64,000 nucleotides of DNA. Origin: JAZKJD01 sp040384585 (GTDB taxonomy: Bacteria > Pseudomonadota > Gammaproteobacteria > Diplorickettsiales > Diplorickettsiaceae). Below the pieces are notes generated by a model. That model made no database searches. It was not told where the DNA came from and saw only the letters and a program-made list of their open reading frames with translations. Where the stretch lies: positions 19,081 to 83,080 of the forward strand of contig JAZKJD010000007.1 in NCBI GenBank assembly GCA_040384585.1, written 5' to 3'. Below are positions 9,507 through 16,581 of this stretch, piece by piece (the first letter of the stretch is position 1; each line of letters starts with the position of its first letter). A program made the translations under genes and the position numbers.

Positions 9507-10580
9507 TTAGTGAAAATATGCTTCTACTTCAAAAAACTCTTCCTGATAAATAATAGACCACTTTTTTAATATTTCTCTAGCTAAATCATTTGGAAAGGCA
9601 TTGTACCCGCGGCCTATTTTTTTGGATAAAATCAGTTCAATTCCTAAATTATGTGCGTAAAAAATTGGATCTAAATACTTCATAGTTGTTGGTTCTGAGA
9701 TAGAAAAATTGAAAGGTTTTTTTTCAAACAGAACTTCATTTTCGCGAAAATTATCCCCATATTCATCATATGCGCCCATGTTAATCAAAATGGCCTTGTT
9801 AAAATCAAACTTATTAAAAGAATAAAAATCTGTCATTAAATTTTTTATGCCAGTTGCGCAAACTATAAAAGAGCTGTCTCTTAGTTCCTTAGCAATTATT
9901 TCCCTATTTGTGCTATCTATATAGTTAATTCCACACTTAAAAGCTACTTCCATAGATTCTTCATTCCTATCAATTGCTACTATTTTATCAGTAAACTTCA
10001 TTAGTGAGTGTGCTATGCCTCTACCAACCTTTCCAAATCCAAATAATATAAATTTTTTATCGTAAATGTCATGACCAAATTTATACATTAAAGCTCTAAG
10101 AAACCCATCTCCTGTTCCTAACATTGTTTCCAACAATTTGAGAAAGGAATCATCAACAGAAATAATAGGATAAAAGCAATTTGCTTTTTTATACAAGGCA
10201 CTTCCAGTTTGAGTCAACTCTACTGCACCGATCTCAGGAGGGGAGATATTGAGCAGCTCTCCACAGCAATCCAAATGAAAATCATAAGTTTTTTTGAAAT
10301 CATGCTCTATTTGAACTTCAACATTTGCACTTTTTAATATATCTATTGCATCTAGGCTTGGAGACAAACTACTAATACAGCTTGCCGTAACTTCTGCCCC
10401 CCCCAATAAAAGGATTTCTATTTTCAATACAGCTTCTATAGTTAAAGGAATATTATGAAGTATTTTTAACCCGTGATACATTTTCTTATCTTGGGCAAGA
10501 TTACGTAATTCATACAAAAAAGGCATGCAATTTTTAGTATACCTCTTACGTGCTGATTCAAAAGCATTAAAATTAATCAT
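9507..10580 (-). CDS. Divergent S-adenosylhomocysteine-hydrolase-like NAD-binding protein
   Basis: The 357-residue protein resembles adenosylhomocysteinase along its length but is about 70 residues shorter than bacterial AhcY. Aligned by eye to known SAHH sites it keeps His42 (LHNIPLTIEAVL), Asp104, Glu121 (AVELTQTG) and Lys148 (VDDSFLK). It also has a Rossmann motif GFGKVGRG at 181-188 followed by the strand end IVAIDR. Two catalytic positions look changed: the Asp after the Lys is Thr152, and the His of the NIGH motif is Ala270 (INMGAYDEYGD). It may therefore bind nucleoside/NAD and do different chemistry. It lies between a LuxI/GNAT-like synthase gene and a sensor kinase gene on the same strand. 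A different NAD-dependent oxidoreductase function is possible. Confidence 0.72.
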   Translation of the reverse strand: MINFNAFESARKRYTKNCMPFLYELRNLAQDKKMYHGLKILHNIPLTIEAVLKIEILLLGGAEVTASCISSLSPSLDAIDILKSANVEVQIEHDFKKTYDFHLDCCGELLNISPPEIGAVELTQTGSALYKKANCFYPIISVDDSFLKLLETMLGTGDGFLRALMYKFGHDIYDKKFILFGFGKVGRGIAHSLMKFTDKIVAIDRNEESMEVAFKCGINYIDSTNREIIAKELRDSSFIVCATGIKNLMTDFYSFNKFDFNKAILINMGAYDEYGDNFRENEVLFEKKPFNFSISEPTTMKYLDPIFYAHNLGIELILSKKIGRGYNAFPNDLAREILKKWSIIYQEEFFEVEAYFH

Positions 10581-10609
10581 AATACATTACCTGTTTTCAC
10601 AAATGGATT

Positions 10610-10755
10610 AGGTTCTGCCTCTAAAATACCCTTGTCGCCATCTGCTGCATTAAAAAAAACAGCTCAAAAATAGTCATTTACGTTGTGTAAACTCCATTTT
10701 TTTCGCTGTTTTCACCTTGCGGATGACGACAAGCATCACTTTAGAAACAGAACCT
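10610..10755 (+). repeat. Family E palindromic repeat, complete copy (E1)
   Basis: A 146-base imperfect inverted repeat. The left end AGGTTCTGCCTCTAA pairs with the right end TTAGAAACAGAACCT. The inner left block CTTGTCGCCATCTGC pairs with GCGGATGACGACAAG. Partial copies occur at 7404-7465 (right half) and 52823-52872 (left half). It fills most of the gap between the SAHH-like and LuxI-like genes. The ends resemble the terminal repeats of a small non-autonomous element. Confidence 0.82.
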
Positions 10756-10815
10756 AGCGTTTTAGTTTTTAACGGGCATAGGTAACTTATTCCATTTGAA
10801 AGTTTTCTATTTTAT

Positions 10816-11487
10816 TTACATTTTTTCTGAAGCTTCTGTTTCATTTTTAACAGTACAGAAATGACTATTTTCCAGGAAAAAATTAATTTTAGTCAGAACA
10901 CTGTTTAAGCTTCTATATTTTATGAAATAAACTTCTACTGGACTTGGGTCTGTCGCTGCATATCTAAACTGACAATGATATAATCTTGTGAGGGGTAAAG
11001 AGTTATAGAGTGTTAACCACTCTGGGATATTAGTGGTAGTTAGAACAGAATAGTTATGTTTTAGGCAATAGTTAAAAATAAAATTTAACAATACTAAACT
11101 AATAACTTTATTGTCAGGATAATCTGGTAAAATTGCTTCTCTATTTAATTCAATTAAATTAAGTTGTTTTTTTGAATTTAAAATAGGACGAAGCAGTTGT
11201 TTGGCCTCACTATAACGTTCAATTTCTAATAGCCCTCCGGTATCCTCTTTGCAAAGCCTCGCACAAGCAATCACATCATCATTTTCGTTCGTAACCGAAA
11301 ACCATATAGAATAATCATCATAATCATCAACAAATTTTTTTTGTTGGTATGTTTTTTTAATCCTTATTCCTGAGTAATTATCAGTAGGTATATCCCACTT
11401 TAGTTTTTCTATGTAATACTCGTAAAGTAATGTCTTCGCTTTTCCAAGAGTATGGACGTCTTCTATTACACTAGTAACCAATCGCAT
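10816..11487 (-). CDS. LuxI/GNAT-like N-acyltransferase, candidate autoinducer synthase
   Basis: The 223-residue protein has the order of motifs found in acyl-homoserine-lactone synthases and related LuxI-like GNAT acyltransferases. These are a Trp in EKLKWDIP (Trp31), an acidic cluster DDYDDYSIWF (54-63), Arg77 in VIACARL, and the E-x-x-R pair Glu113/Arg116 in IELNREAI. AHL synthases use acyl-ACP and S-adenosylmethionine. The two residues usually conserved ahead of the Trp (Arg and Phe) are not clear here, so a different acyl acceptor is possible; the PEP-CTERM/exosortase-associated acyltransferases share the same motifs. It is first in the minus-strand order before the SAHH-like and histidine kinase genes. 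Function is inferred from motifs only. Confidence 0.6.
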   Translation of the reverse strand: MRLVTSVIEDVHTLGKAKTLLYEYYIEKLKWDIPTDNYSGIRIKKTYQQKKFVDDYDDYSIWFSVTNENDDVIACARLCKEDTGGLLEIERYSEAKQLLRPILNSKKQLNLIELNREAILPDYPDNKVISLVLLNFIFNYCLKHNYSVLTTTNIPEWLTLYNSLPLTRLYHCQFRYAATDPSPVEVYFIKYRSLNSVLTKINFFLENSHFCTVKNETEASEKM

Positions 11488-11636
11488 ATTATTATATTTC
11501 TAAAGTAAAGGGGATATAATAAACTTATAACTATATGAAAACAATATCCGAAAGCTAATATAATTTCCAGGAGTACTATGGTTAAAAATAATTTTTTTAA
11601 TAATTAGGATGTGTTGTCAATTGCATAAGCTTGGAT

Positions 11637-11938
11637 TGATCTTGCTATAGTTTTTCGGACACCAAGAACTGAGTAGAATATTACTTAGAGAAGGTGAAAA
11701 AATGAGTAAAAAATATAATAAAGAATTTAAAGTGAATGCAGTCGATTTAGTATTAAGAAAAAAGCTAAGCTGTATTCAAGTAAGCCAAGACCTGGGAATA
11801 GGGTTTTCCACCTTAAAGCGTTGGGTAAAGGATGTAAAAGCCCATGGAGAAAGCCAAGCATTTCCTGGCAGTGGAAATTTAAGGGTAGAAGACGAAGAAC
11901 GTCGTCAATTTAAGCGAGAATATGAATTTATTTTTTAA
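11637..11938 (+). mobile_element. IS3-family remnant, left end with truncated orfA
   Basis: An end sequence TGATCTTGCTATAG at 11637-11650 lies 50 bases before a truncated orfA. The same end, diverged and inverted relative to its transposase fragment, occurs at 26552 next to an orfB C-terminal fragment, which supports reading it as an IS3 terminal repeat. Solo copies also lie at 12097-12116 and, inverted, at 24343-24356. The element is not functional here. A short piece resembling a family D end precedes it at about 11607. Confidence 0.65.
11702..11938 (+). pseudogene. Truncated IS3-family transposase OrfA
   Basis: The 78-residue frame begins MSKKYNKEFKVNAVDLVLRK and contains the helix-turn-helix SCIQVSQDLGIGFSTLKRWVKD typical of IS3-type OrfA, followed by GSGNLRVEDEERRQFKREYEF. 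A complete OrfA would continue with the leucine-zipper segment and reach about 95-100 residues, then overlap orfB by a frameshift. Here it stops early and no orfB follows. A good ribosome binding site (GAGAAGG) precedes the ATG. It is decayed transposon sequence just outside the tRNA-Lys integrative element. Confidence 0.85.
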
Positions 11939-12177
11939 TCAGCGAGCCTTTCTTTTAACGCCGTCAATGCTATCAATTATTTATATCAAAAACTACAAAT
12001 AATCCTATTATTTCAATAGCTTAACTCAAGATAATGCATTTTTTGTAGAGTGCAAAGATTATGAATTTGAATAGACACTTTTTATTATCCTTAAGATGAT
12101 CTTGCTATAGTTTTTCCTGAGTACCCCATTACTGCGCAGCGACAGAATAATTTAAGGTGATGAGATTAATTCAATCT

Positions 12178-12234
12178 TTGATTTTACTGGTGGGCCGTGA
12201 TGGAATCGAACCATCGACCAATAGATTAAAAGTC
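12178..12234 (-). repeat. Left attachment site: copy of the 3' half of tRNA-Lys
   Basis: Fifty-seven bases identical to 26319-26375 and in the same orientation. They cover the CCA end, acceptor 3' strand, T-arm and variable region back into the anticodon loop of tRNA-Lys. The match stops abruptly after AGTC, and the rest of the tRNA is absent here. This is the expected footprint of a tyrosine-recombinase element that integrated into the 3' end of a tRNA gene. An integrase gene lies at 15484-16581. Confidence 0.9.
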
Positions 12235-12496
12235 AATTTCATACTATGAATACCAACAACATACGACAAATAATTTCAATTCAATCAAAATAGTTTACTT
12301 GTTTTTATTCCTGTTATTTATTGTTACTTACGGTAGTTTTTTATTTTCAATTGTCCCACTACTGCCCCTTACATAGGCTAGGAGTGACAGCTCCTAGGGA
12401 ACGCTCTTTACTTGTAACAGACTAACGTTATAACAGACTAAAGGTATAATGTGTTTTCTTTAGAATTTTGCATCATAGGGTTGGATTTATTTTTTA

Positions 12497-12520
12497 TAAT
12501 ATGCTAATATTAGCATATTA
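12497..12520. promoter_or_regulatory. Toxin-antitoxin promoter with 24-bp perfect palindrome
   Basis: A perfect 24-base inverted repeat (half-site TAATATGCTAAT) lies 9 bases before the ATG of the toxin gene. A TATAAT -10 box at 12495-12500 overlaps its left edge. This is the usual place for autorepression by a HigA-type antitoxin or the toxin-antitoxin complex. No good -35 box is seen. Confidence 0.75.
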
Positions 12521-12529
12521 AGGCTATTT

Positions 12530-12871
12530 ATGAAAGAATTAGAATGGGTGGGTAGCAGTAAAAAAGACTTAATGGACTTTCCAGAAGAGGTAATTCAGGA
12601 AATAGGTTATGCGCTTTATCTTGCACAGAAAGGAGAACACTATAGTAAAGCAAAACCATTTAAAGGGTGTGGATCTGGTGTTTATGAAATAGCGACAGAG
12701 TACGATAAAAATGCCTATCGCTCTGTTTATATAGTGAATTTAGGAGATACTATTTATATAGTACATTGCTTCCAGAAAAAATCAAAAAGGGGAATAAAAA
12801 CCCCTAAAGAAGAAATCGATGTCATTAAACAACGGTTAAAACTGTTAAGCGCTGAAGTTAGTAAGAGGTGA
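12530..12871 (+). CDS. HigB/Gp49-like (RelE superfamily) toxin
   Basis: The 113-residue protein (MKELEWVGSSKKDLMDFPEEVIQEIGYALYLAQKGE at the start) matches the phage-derived Gp49-like/HigB group of RelE-fold mRNA interferases. It shows the VYEIATEYDKNAYRSVYIV strands and the YIVHCFQKKSKRGIKTPKEEIDVIKQRL C-terminal motif. Such toxins cut mRNA at the ribosome and are neutralised by the adjacent antitoxin. Toxin-first order is as in higBA. Its stop lies immediately before the antitoxin start, so translation is coupled. Within an integrative element such a pair usually stabilises maintenance. Confidence 0.88.
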   Translation: MKELEWVGSSKKDLMDFPEEVIQEIGYALYLAQKGEHYSKAKPFKGCGSGVYEIATEYDKNAYRSVYIVNLGDTIYIVHCFQKKSKRGIKTPKEEIDVIKQRLKLLSAEVSKR

Positions 12872-12876
12872 TGATT

Positions 12877-13221
12877 ATGGCACATAAAAGCAAAGATAAG
12901 TTAGAAATTACGAAATCAAGTGGTAATGTATTTGCTGATGTTGGCTTACCAAATGCAGATAAATATTTAGCAAAAGCAGAGCTTGCTAGACAGATTAATC
13001 ATATTATTACGAAACGTTCTTTAAAACAAATCGAAGCCGCTGAAGTTCTTTGCATCGATCAACCCAAAGTTTCTGCACTAAGTTGTGGACGATTAGATGA
13101 TTTTTCTATTGAACGTCTCATTGATTTTTTAAATAAATTAGATCGTGATGTTGAAATTATTGTTAAAAAAAAACCAACTCGCAGGAAGAAGCATGGTCAT
13201 TTGCTTGTTGCATTCGGGTAA
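12877..13221 (+). CDS. HigA-like XRE/HTH antitoxin
   Basis: An XRE-type helix-turn-helix protein at about residues 30-85 (LARQINHIITKRSLKQIEAAEVLCIDQPKVSALSCGRLDDFSIERLIDFLNKLDRDVEIIVK), as in HTH_37-type antitoxins that pair with Gp49-like toxins. It should repress the 12497-12520 operator alone or with the toxin. ATG at 12877 has GAGG 8 bases upstream and gives MAHKSKDK; in-frame GTG at 12868 and ATG at 12871 overlap the toxin stop but are poorly spaced from the same ribosome site. Length (114 residues) fits the family. Confidence 0.88.
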   Translation: MAHKSKDKLEITKSSGNVFADVGLPNADKYLAKAELARQINHIITKRSLKQIEAAEVLCIDQPKVSALSCGRLDDFSIERLIDFLNKLDRDVEIIVKKKPTRRKKHGHLLVAFG

Positions 13222-13384
13222 AATTGGTCTCAGACCAACCTTGGCAAGCAACAGCGATTGTTTCTGTCGGCTTATCCCCTAGTAAAATCATTGAAAAATC
13301 AAAACTCCCAAGTTAGCCAACTTGTCCAAACTTTCTTGCTGGCTAACTTCGACTTGTTGGCCGTACTGACTGCTTGCTAATCTT

Positions 13385-13609
13385 TTAGCTTCCTTGTTTA
13401 TTTTGTTCATTAACCCAGTTAAAAAAAGCAGTTTCATCAATTAAAACGCGTTTACCGATTTTTTTAATCACCTTAGCAAAACCATTTTTGTGTCGATTAA
13501 AGATCAGATTGCGTAAACCGCCAACCTTTGGCCACTCATGGTATTTTCCCCAACTTGGTATAGGGATGTAGCGAGTAGACGAAGGAGAAATAGATTTATC
13601 GATATTCAT
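13385..13609 (-). CDS. Excisionase-like small DNA-binding protein
   Basis: A 74-residue basic protein. The C-terminal part (WPKVGGLRNLIFNRHKNGFAKVIKKIGKRVLIDETAFFNWVNEQ) reads like a MerR/AlpA-type winged helix, with the final block matching the GKRVLIDEsaFdxWL pattern of excisionases and AlpA-like prophage regulators. It probably helps excise or regulate the integrative element. The start at 13609 has AAGGAAGG just upstream; a longer frame to 13651 lacks a ribosome site. The 163 bases between this gene and the antitoxin gene hold only short inverted repeats (13310-13318 with 13341-13349). Confidence 0.7.
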   Translation of the reverse strand: MNIDKSISPSSTRYIPIPSWGKYHEWPKVGGLRNLIFNRHKNGFAKVIKKIGKRVLIDETAFFNWVNEQNKQGS

Positions 13610-13776
13610 TGAACCTTCCTTTTCATAGAATGAAAATGGGTATCTAGACAATTATGTTATAAAAGTACATACTAGCAATTGCACTTATAAACAAGTCTAG
13701 TATAGAAAATATGCTTTAAAAGTGGTAGCAACGATATACGGTATGCTTAGACCTACAATCACTTAAGGTAGTTAAA

Positions 13777-15399
13777 ATGTTAAATGACTCAAAAAAAACA
13801 AATGATGATTATTTTAGTTTTTTAGAGGATACTGGGAATCTTAAATCTTTATATAAAAACCCCCCATCAGAAAAATTACAGGAATATTTAAATTCATTAT
13901 CAAAGAAGCCGTCTACTACGACAGAAGATGATTTGCAGGATATCTTTTTGAATAATGTTAAAAAATTTATGGCAATAGCTAATCTCAGCAAGCAAGCTAG
14001 AAAGGACTATTTTGGCGATGAACGCTTAGGATTGCATTATCCTACAGATTTAGCGTCCTTATGTTCGAAGGGTGTCGTAGAGAGCGAAAAAAACAGTAGA
14101 TTATTCTCTGTGCCCCCAGAGTGGGCATTTATATCAAAGAATGCTAGTGCTCGCTGGATAATTGTTTATTCGGGTGTCACGCCTGCAGAAGCACTAAATA
14201 AATTATTGCAGGGACCTACCACCATCGATTGTGCCATGTTTTCTCAACTTGCCATATGGTTCGGAATTAGAAGTATGCTAGGAAATGAAAAATTTAATCA
14301 GTTATTTGGTCGTGTCCCTTTATACATAACGGTTATATCTCCTTTGCCAGTTGAGAATCCACGAAAACCCTATTCGGGAAATCCCTTATATCCTTTTTTA
14401 TCACGGCGCTCTCCTGGTGCTTCTGCAAAGAAAACATTGCAGTTGGTTCAGGTCTCGAATCATAAAGATTATCGTTATAAGCATCCGCGTGGTGAACATG
14501 AGGTACAGAATTGTATAGTTATTGATGACTGCTACACGATGTTTGATCCCTATTATTCATTCGAGGCTTGTAGCATATCGCGTAGTAAAATAGTTGAGGC
14601 TTTGATATCGGAATTCAATTTACCTCGAGGCAAACGAGACATCGATAGGATAGAAGAAATCTCCACGTGTGTTGCCTTAGGAGAGGGAAGCTCTAATTCG
14701 TTGTACGTTGATGGCGATTTGGTCACTTATGAAGCGTTTTTGGAAAAAGAAAAATCAAAAAAGATAGAAGAGTGGCAAGCTCTGTGCCTAAAGGATATGC
14801 CGTCCGAGAATTCTTGGTGTTTCAGTTTTGACTTTAATAAATTTAATTTATGGTTACAGGATATGGAATTGCATCTGTCACCTAGTCGCGGCCAACAAGT
14901 GGCCAATGATCAGCAGTGTTCTACAAATGTTCCAGATGAAATGGTGATGACTAAGAAGGAAATTAATGATTTATTTGCTCAAGTGAATAATAAGCCTGAC
15001 TTGAAAGAAGCTAATACATCACTTCGTCAGACTTTAAGTAAAAAAAGAACTGTTCACTTAGTTGACTATGATCCAACATTGCTTGCATCACGTATGTTTC
15101 TTGGAAAACTAGCTGAGTGGTATATTAGCTCTGAGGATAGGCTCATAACCTCCGATGAAGAAATAGATCTGAGTGATAGTCGATACTATAATTTTGGGTT
15201 TGATCGTAAGTGTCATTTCCCCCCACTACCTAACTACACTTCACCTAAATACTGGCAGATGCCGCAGTTGGGTGTACCACAGCGTAAATCATTACTACAA
15301 GGTGTATTCTTTCAGCCAGTCGCGCCAGCTGTTAGTGATGGTAGTAATTCATTAGTAGACCACTTGCATAACCCAGTGATGGACTTGAGTTCAAGGTAA
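13777..15399 (+). CDS. Hypothetical protein with a possible Cys-His-Asp hydrolase core, candidate effector
   Basis: A 540-residue protein of no family I can name with certainty. The N-terminal 110 residues are polar. The middle carries GPTTIDCAMFSQLAIWFGI (Cys152 at the start of a helix) and, about 80 residues later, KHPRGEHEVQNCIVIDDCYTMFDPYY with His236/His241 and several Asp. This spacing and context resemble papain-fold thiol hydrolases such as transglutaminases or deamidases, but the assignment is inferred from pattern only. The last 150 residues are Pro/Ser/Asn-rich without motif. No signal peptide or membrane segment is seen. A single-gene unit with ribosome site AAGG and its own terminator. 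Location on the integrative element and eukaryote-facing relatives of the fold make it a candidate secreted effector. Confidence 0.55.
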   Translation: MLNDSKKTNDDYFSFLEDTGNLKSLYKNPPSEKLQEYLNSLSKKPSTTTEDDLQDIFLNNVKKFMAIANLSKQARKDYFGDERLGLHYPTDLASLCSKGVVESEKNSRLFSVPPEWAFISKNASARWIIVYSGVTPAEALNKLLQGPTTIDCAMFSQLAIWFGIRSMLGNEKFNQLFGRVPLYITVISPLPVENPRKPYSGNPLYPFLSRRSPGASAKKTLQLVQVSNHKDYRYKHPRGEHEVQNCIVIDDCYTMFDPYYSFEACSISRSKIVEALISEFNLPRGKRDIDRIEEISTCVALGEGSSNSLYVDGDLVTYEAFLEKEKSKKIEEWQALCLKDMPSENSWCFSFDFNKFNLWLQDMELHLSPSRGQQVANDQQCSTNVPDEMVMTKKEINDLFAQVNNKPDLKEANTSLRQTLSKKRTVHLVDYDPTLLASRMFLGKLAEWYISSEDRLITSDEEIDLSDSRYYNFGFDRKCHFPPLPNYTSPKYWQMPQLGVPQRKSLLQGVFFQPVAPAVSDGSNSLVDHLHNPVMDLSSR

Positions 15400-15415
15400 A
15401 CGATAGTCGAGGACC

Positions 15416-15447
15416 GGAGGCGACTCGCCTCTTTATCCTCTTTTTTT
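15416..15447 (+). terminator. Rho-independent terminator after the candidate effector gene
   Basis: A 6-bp stem GAGGCG/CGCCTC with a 3-base loop at 15417-15431 followed by TTTATCCTCTTTTTTT. It lies 17 bases after the stop of the 540-residue gene and before the convergent integrase gene. Confidence 0.75.
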
Positions 15448-15483
15448 CTCTCCCCTAACAATAAACCGAATTTTACATTTACT

Positions 15484-16581
15484 TTAGTTATTTAATGAAC
15501 CCTGCTTATAAGCAACATACCCAGCAAAAATTTTCTCATTCATCTTAGCAACGACTTTACTAATATGCGCTTCGGATAAATGCGCATAGCGTTTAACCAT
15601 CTGCAATGTTTTATGACCCAACACTTCGGAAATTTCCGATAAGCTGGCACCATTCATGGCAAGATAAGAAGCCGCACTATGCCGGAGATCATGGAAACGA
15701 AAGTTAACGATGCCAGCACGTTTTAAAGCAGTTCTCCAAGGAGAACGAATATCAATGGGATTTTTCAGATTCTTACCAGGAAAAACAAGATCACAACGTA
15801 GGTCACGTGTTTTTTCATACTGTTTCATTAAGGCTAATGCATGACCACTTAAAGTTAGTACGCGTCGCTCTCCATTTTTAGTTTCATGCAAGATGATTAC
15901 ACCACGTTGCAAATCGACATCTTCCCAACACAAACCTAAAAGCTCCATACGCCTAGCGCCGGTAGAAAGAGCCAACACCACTACCCTATAAAGGATCGAG
16001 CTGTCACTCGCTTTACAAGCCTCTAATAATCGAAGACGTTCTTCATCCGACAAAAAACGCACACGGCCTCGCGGTTCTTTAGGTTTAGCAAGTTTGAGTA
16101 AAGGGTTTTCCTCAACCCAGAGCCATTCTTTTATAGCAACAGTAAAAACATGACTCAACACAGCAAGATATCGATTAACGGTAGCGGGCGTACGAAACGC
16201 TTTACGTTTGGTTTTTGTTTCAAGTAATTTATCACGTTGTTCGGCTAATAAAGCGGGCGTTATTTCTGCAAGCGTATAAAATCCTAACGTCTCTTTCCAC
16301 CATTGCAATTGTCCAGTCTGGCTAAAGCCACTCTTAGGCTTGACAGGAAGAATTTTTTTAACATAACGGTCAATCGCTTCCGCTAAAGTATGACGCTTGG
16401 CTTCAGAAGTTTTAAAATATCGACCTTCGCGCAAAAAGACTTCAGTTTGCTGACCCCAGTTACGGGCATCGGTTAAACGTCGAAAGCTAGCGGTTTGAGT
16501 AGGAAAACCTTTGAGCCTAACCTTGACACGGAAACTCATTTTCCCGGTGTGAGTCATTCTTTTTTCAATGTTTGCCATCAT
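15484..16581 (-). CDS. Tyrosine recombinase / site-specific integrase
   Basis: The 365-residue protein has the phage-integrase layout: an N-terminal arm-binding region (to about 60), a core-binding SAM-like domain (about 65-170) and a catalytic domain. All catalytic residues are visible: Arg in LALSTGARRMELLGL, the beta-hairpin Lys in HETKNGERR, His-x-x-Arg in HDLRHSAASYL, His in LGHKTLQMVKRY and the nucleophile Tyr in KRYAHLS. It should catalyse recombination between the tRNA-Lys attachment copies at 12178 and 26319. Its ATG overlaps the stop of the upstream trehalose-phosphate synthase gene (TAATG), so the two are translated from one message, an unusual pairing. Confidence 0.95.
   Translation of the reverse strand: MMANIEKRMTHTGKMSFRVKVRLKGFPTQTASFRRLTDARNWGQQTEVFLREGRYFKTSEAKRHTLAEAIDRYVKKILPVKPKSGFSQTGQLQWWKETLGFYTLAEITPALLAEQRDKLLETKTKRKAFRTPATVNRYLAVLSHVFTVAIKEWLWVEENPLLKLAKPKEPRGRVRFLSDEERLRLLEACKASDSSILYRVVVLALSTGARRMELLGLCWEDVDLQRGVIILHETKNGERRVLTLSGHALALMKQYEKTRDLRCDLVFPGKNLKNPIDIRSPWRTALKRAGIVNFRFHDLRHSAASYLAMNGASLSEISEVLGHKTLQMVKRYAHLSEAHISKVVAKMNEKIFAGYVAYKQGSLNN

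Larger units (their letters stand above)
11939..12529. other. Gene-free stretch with IS end, att site, hairpin and promoter-operator
   Basis: No gene is visible in these 590 bases. In order it holds a solo IS3-type end at 12097-12116, the 57-bp tRNA-Lys 3' copy at 12178-12234 that bounds the integrative element, a 14-base motif CCCACTACTGCCCC at 12355-12368 repeated near the other end of the element (26266-26279), a 7-bp-stem hairpin at 12378-12397 (CTAGGAG/CTCCTAG), and the toxin-antitoxin operator at 12497-12520. Confidence 0.6.

Noticed and set aside
11578..11607. Nine-codon frame MVKNNFFNN with a GGAG site, considered as a leader or signal peptide gene
   Set aside because: It is too short to assess and lies next to a repeat fragment, so it could equally be the broken start of a lost gene.
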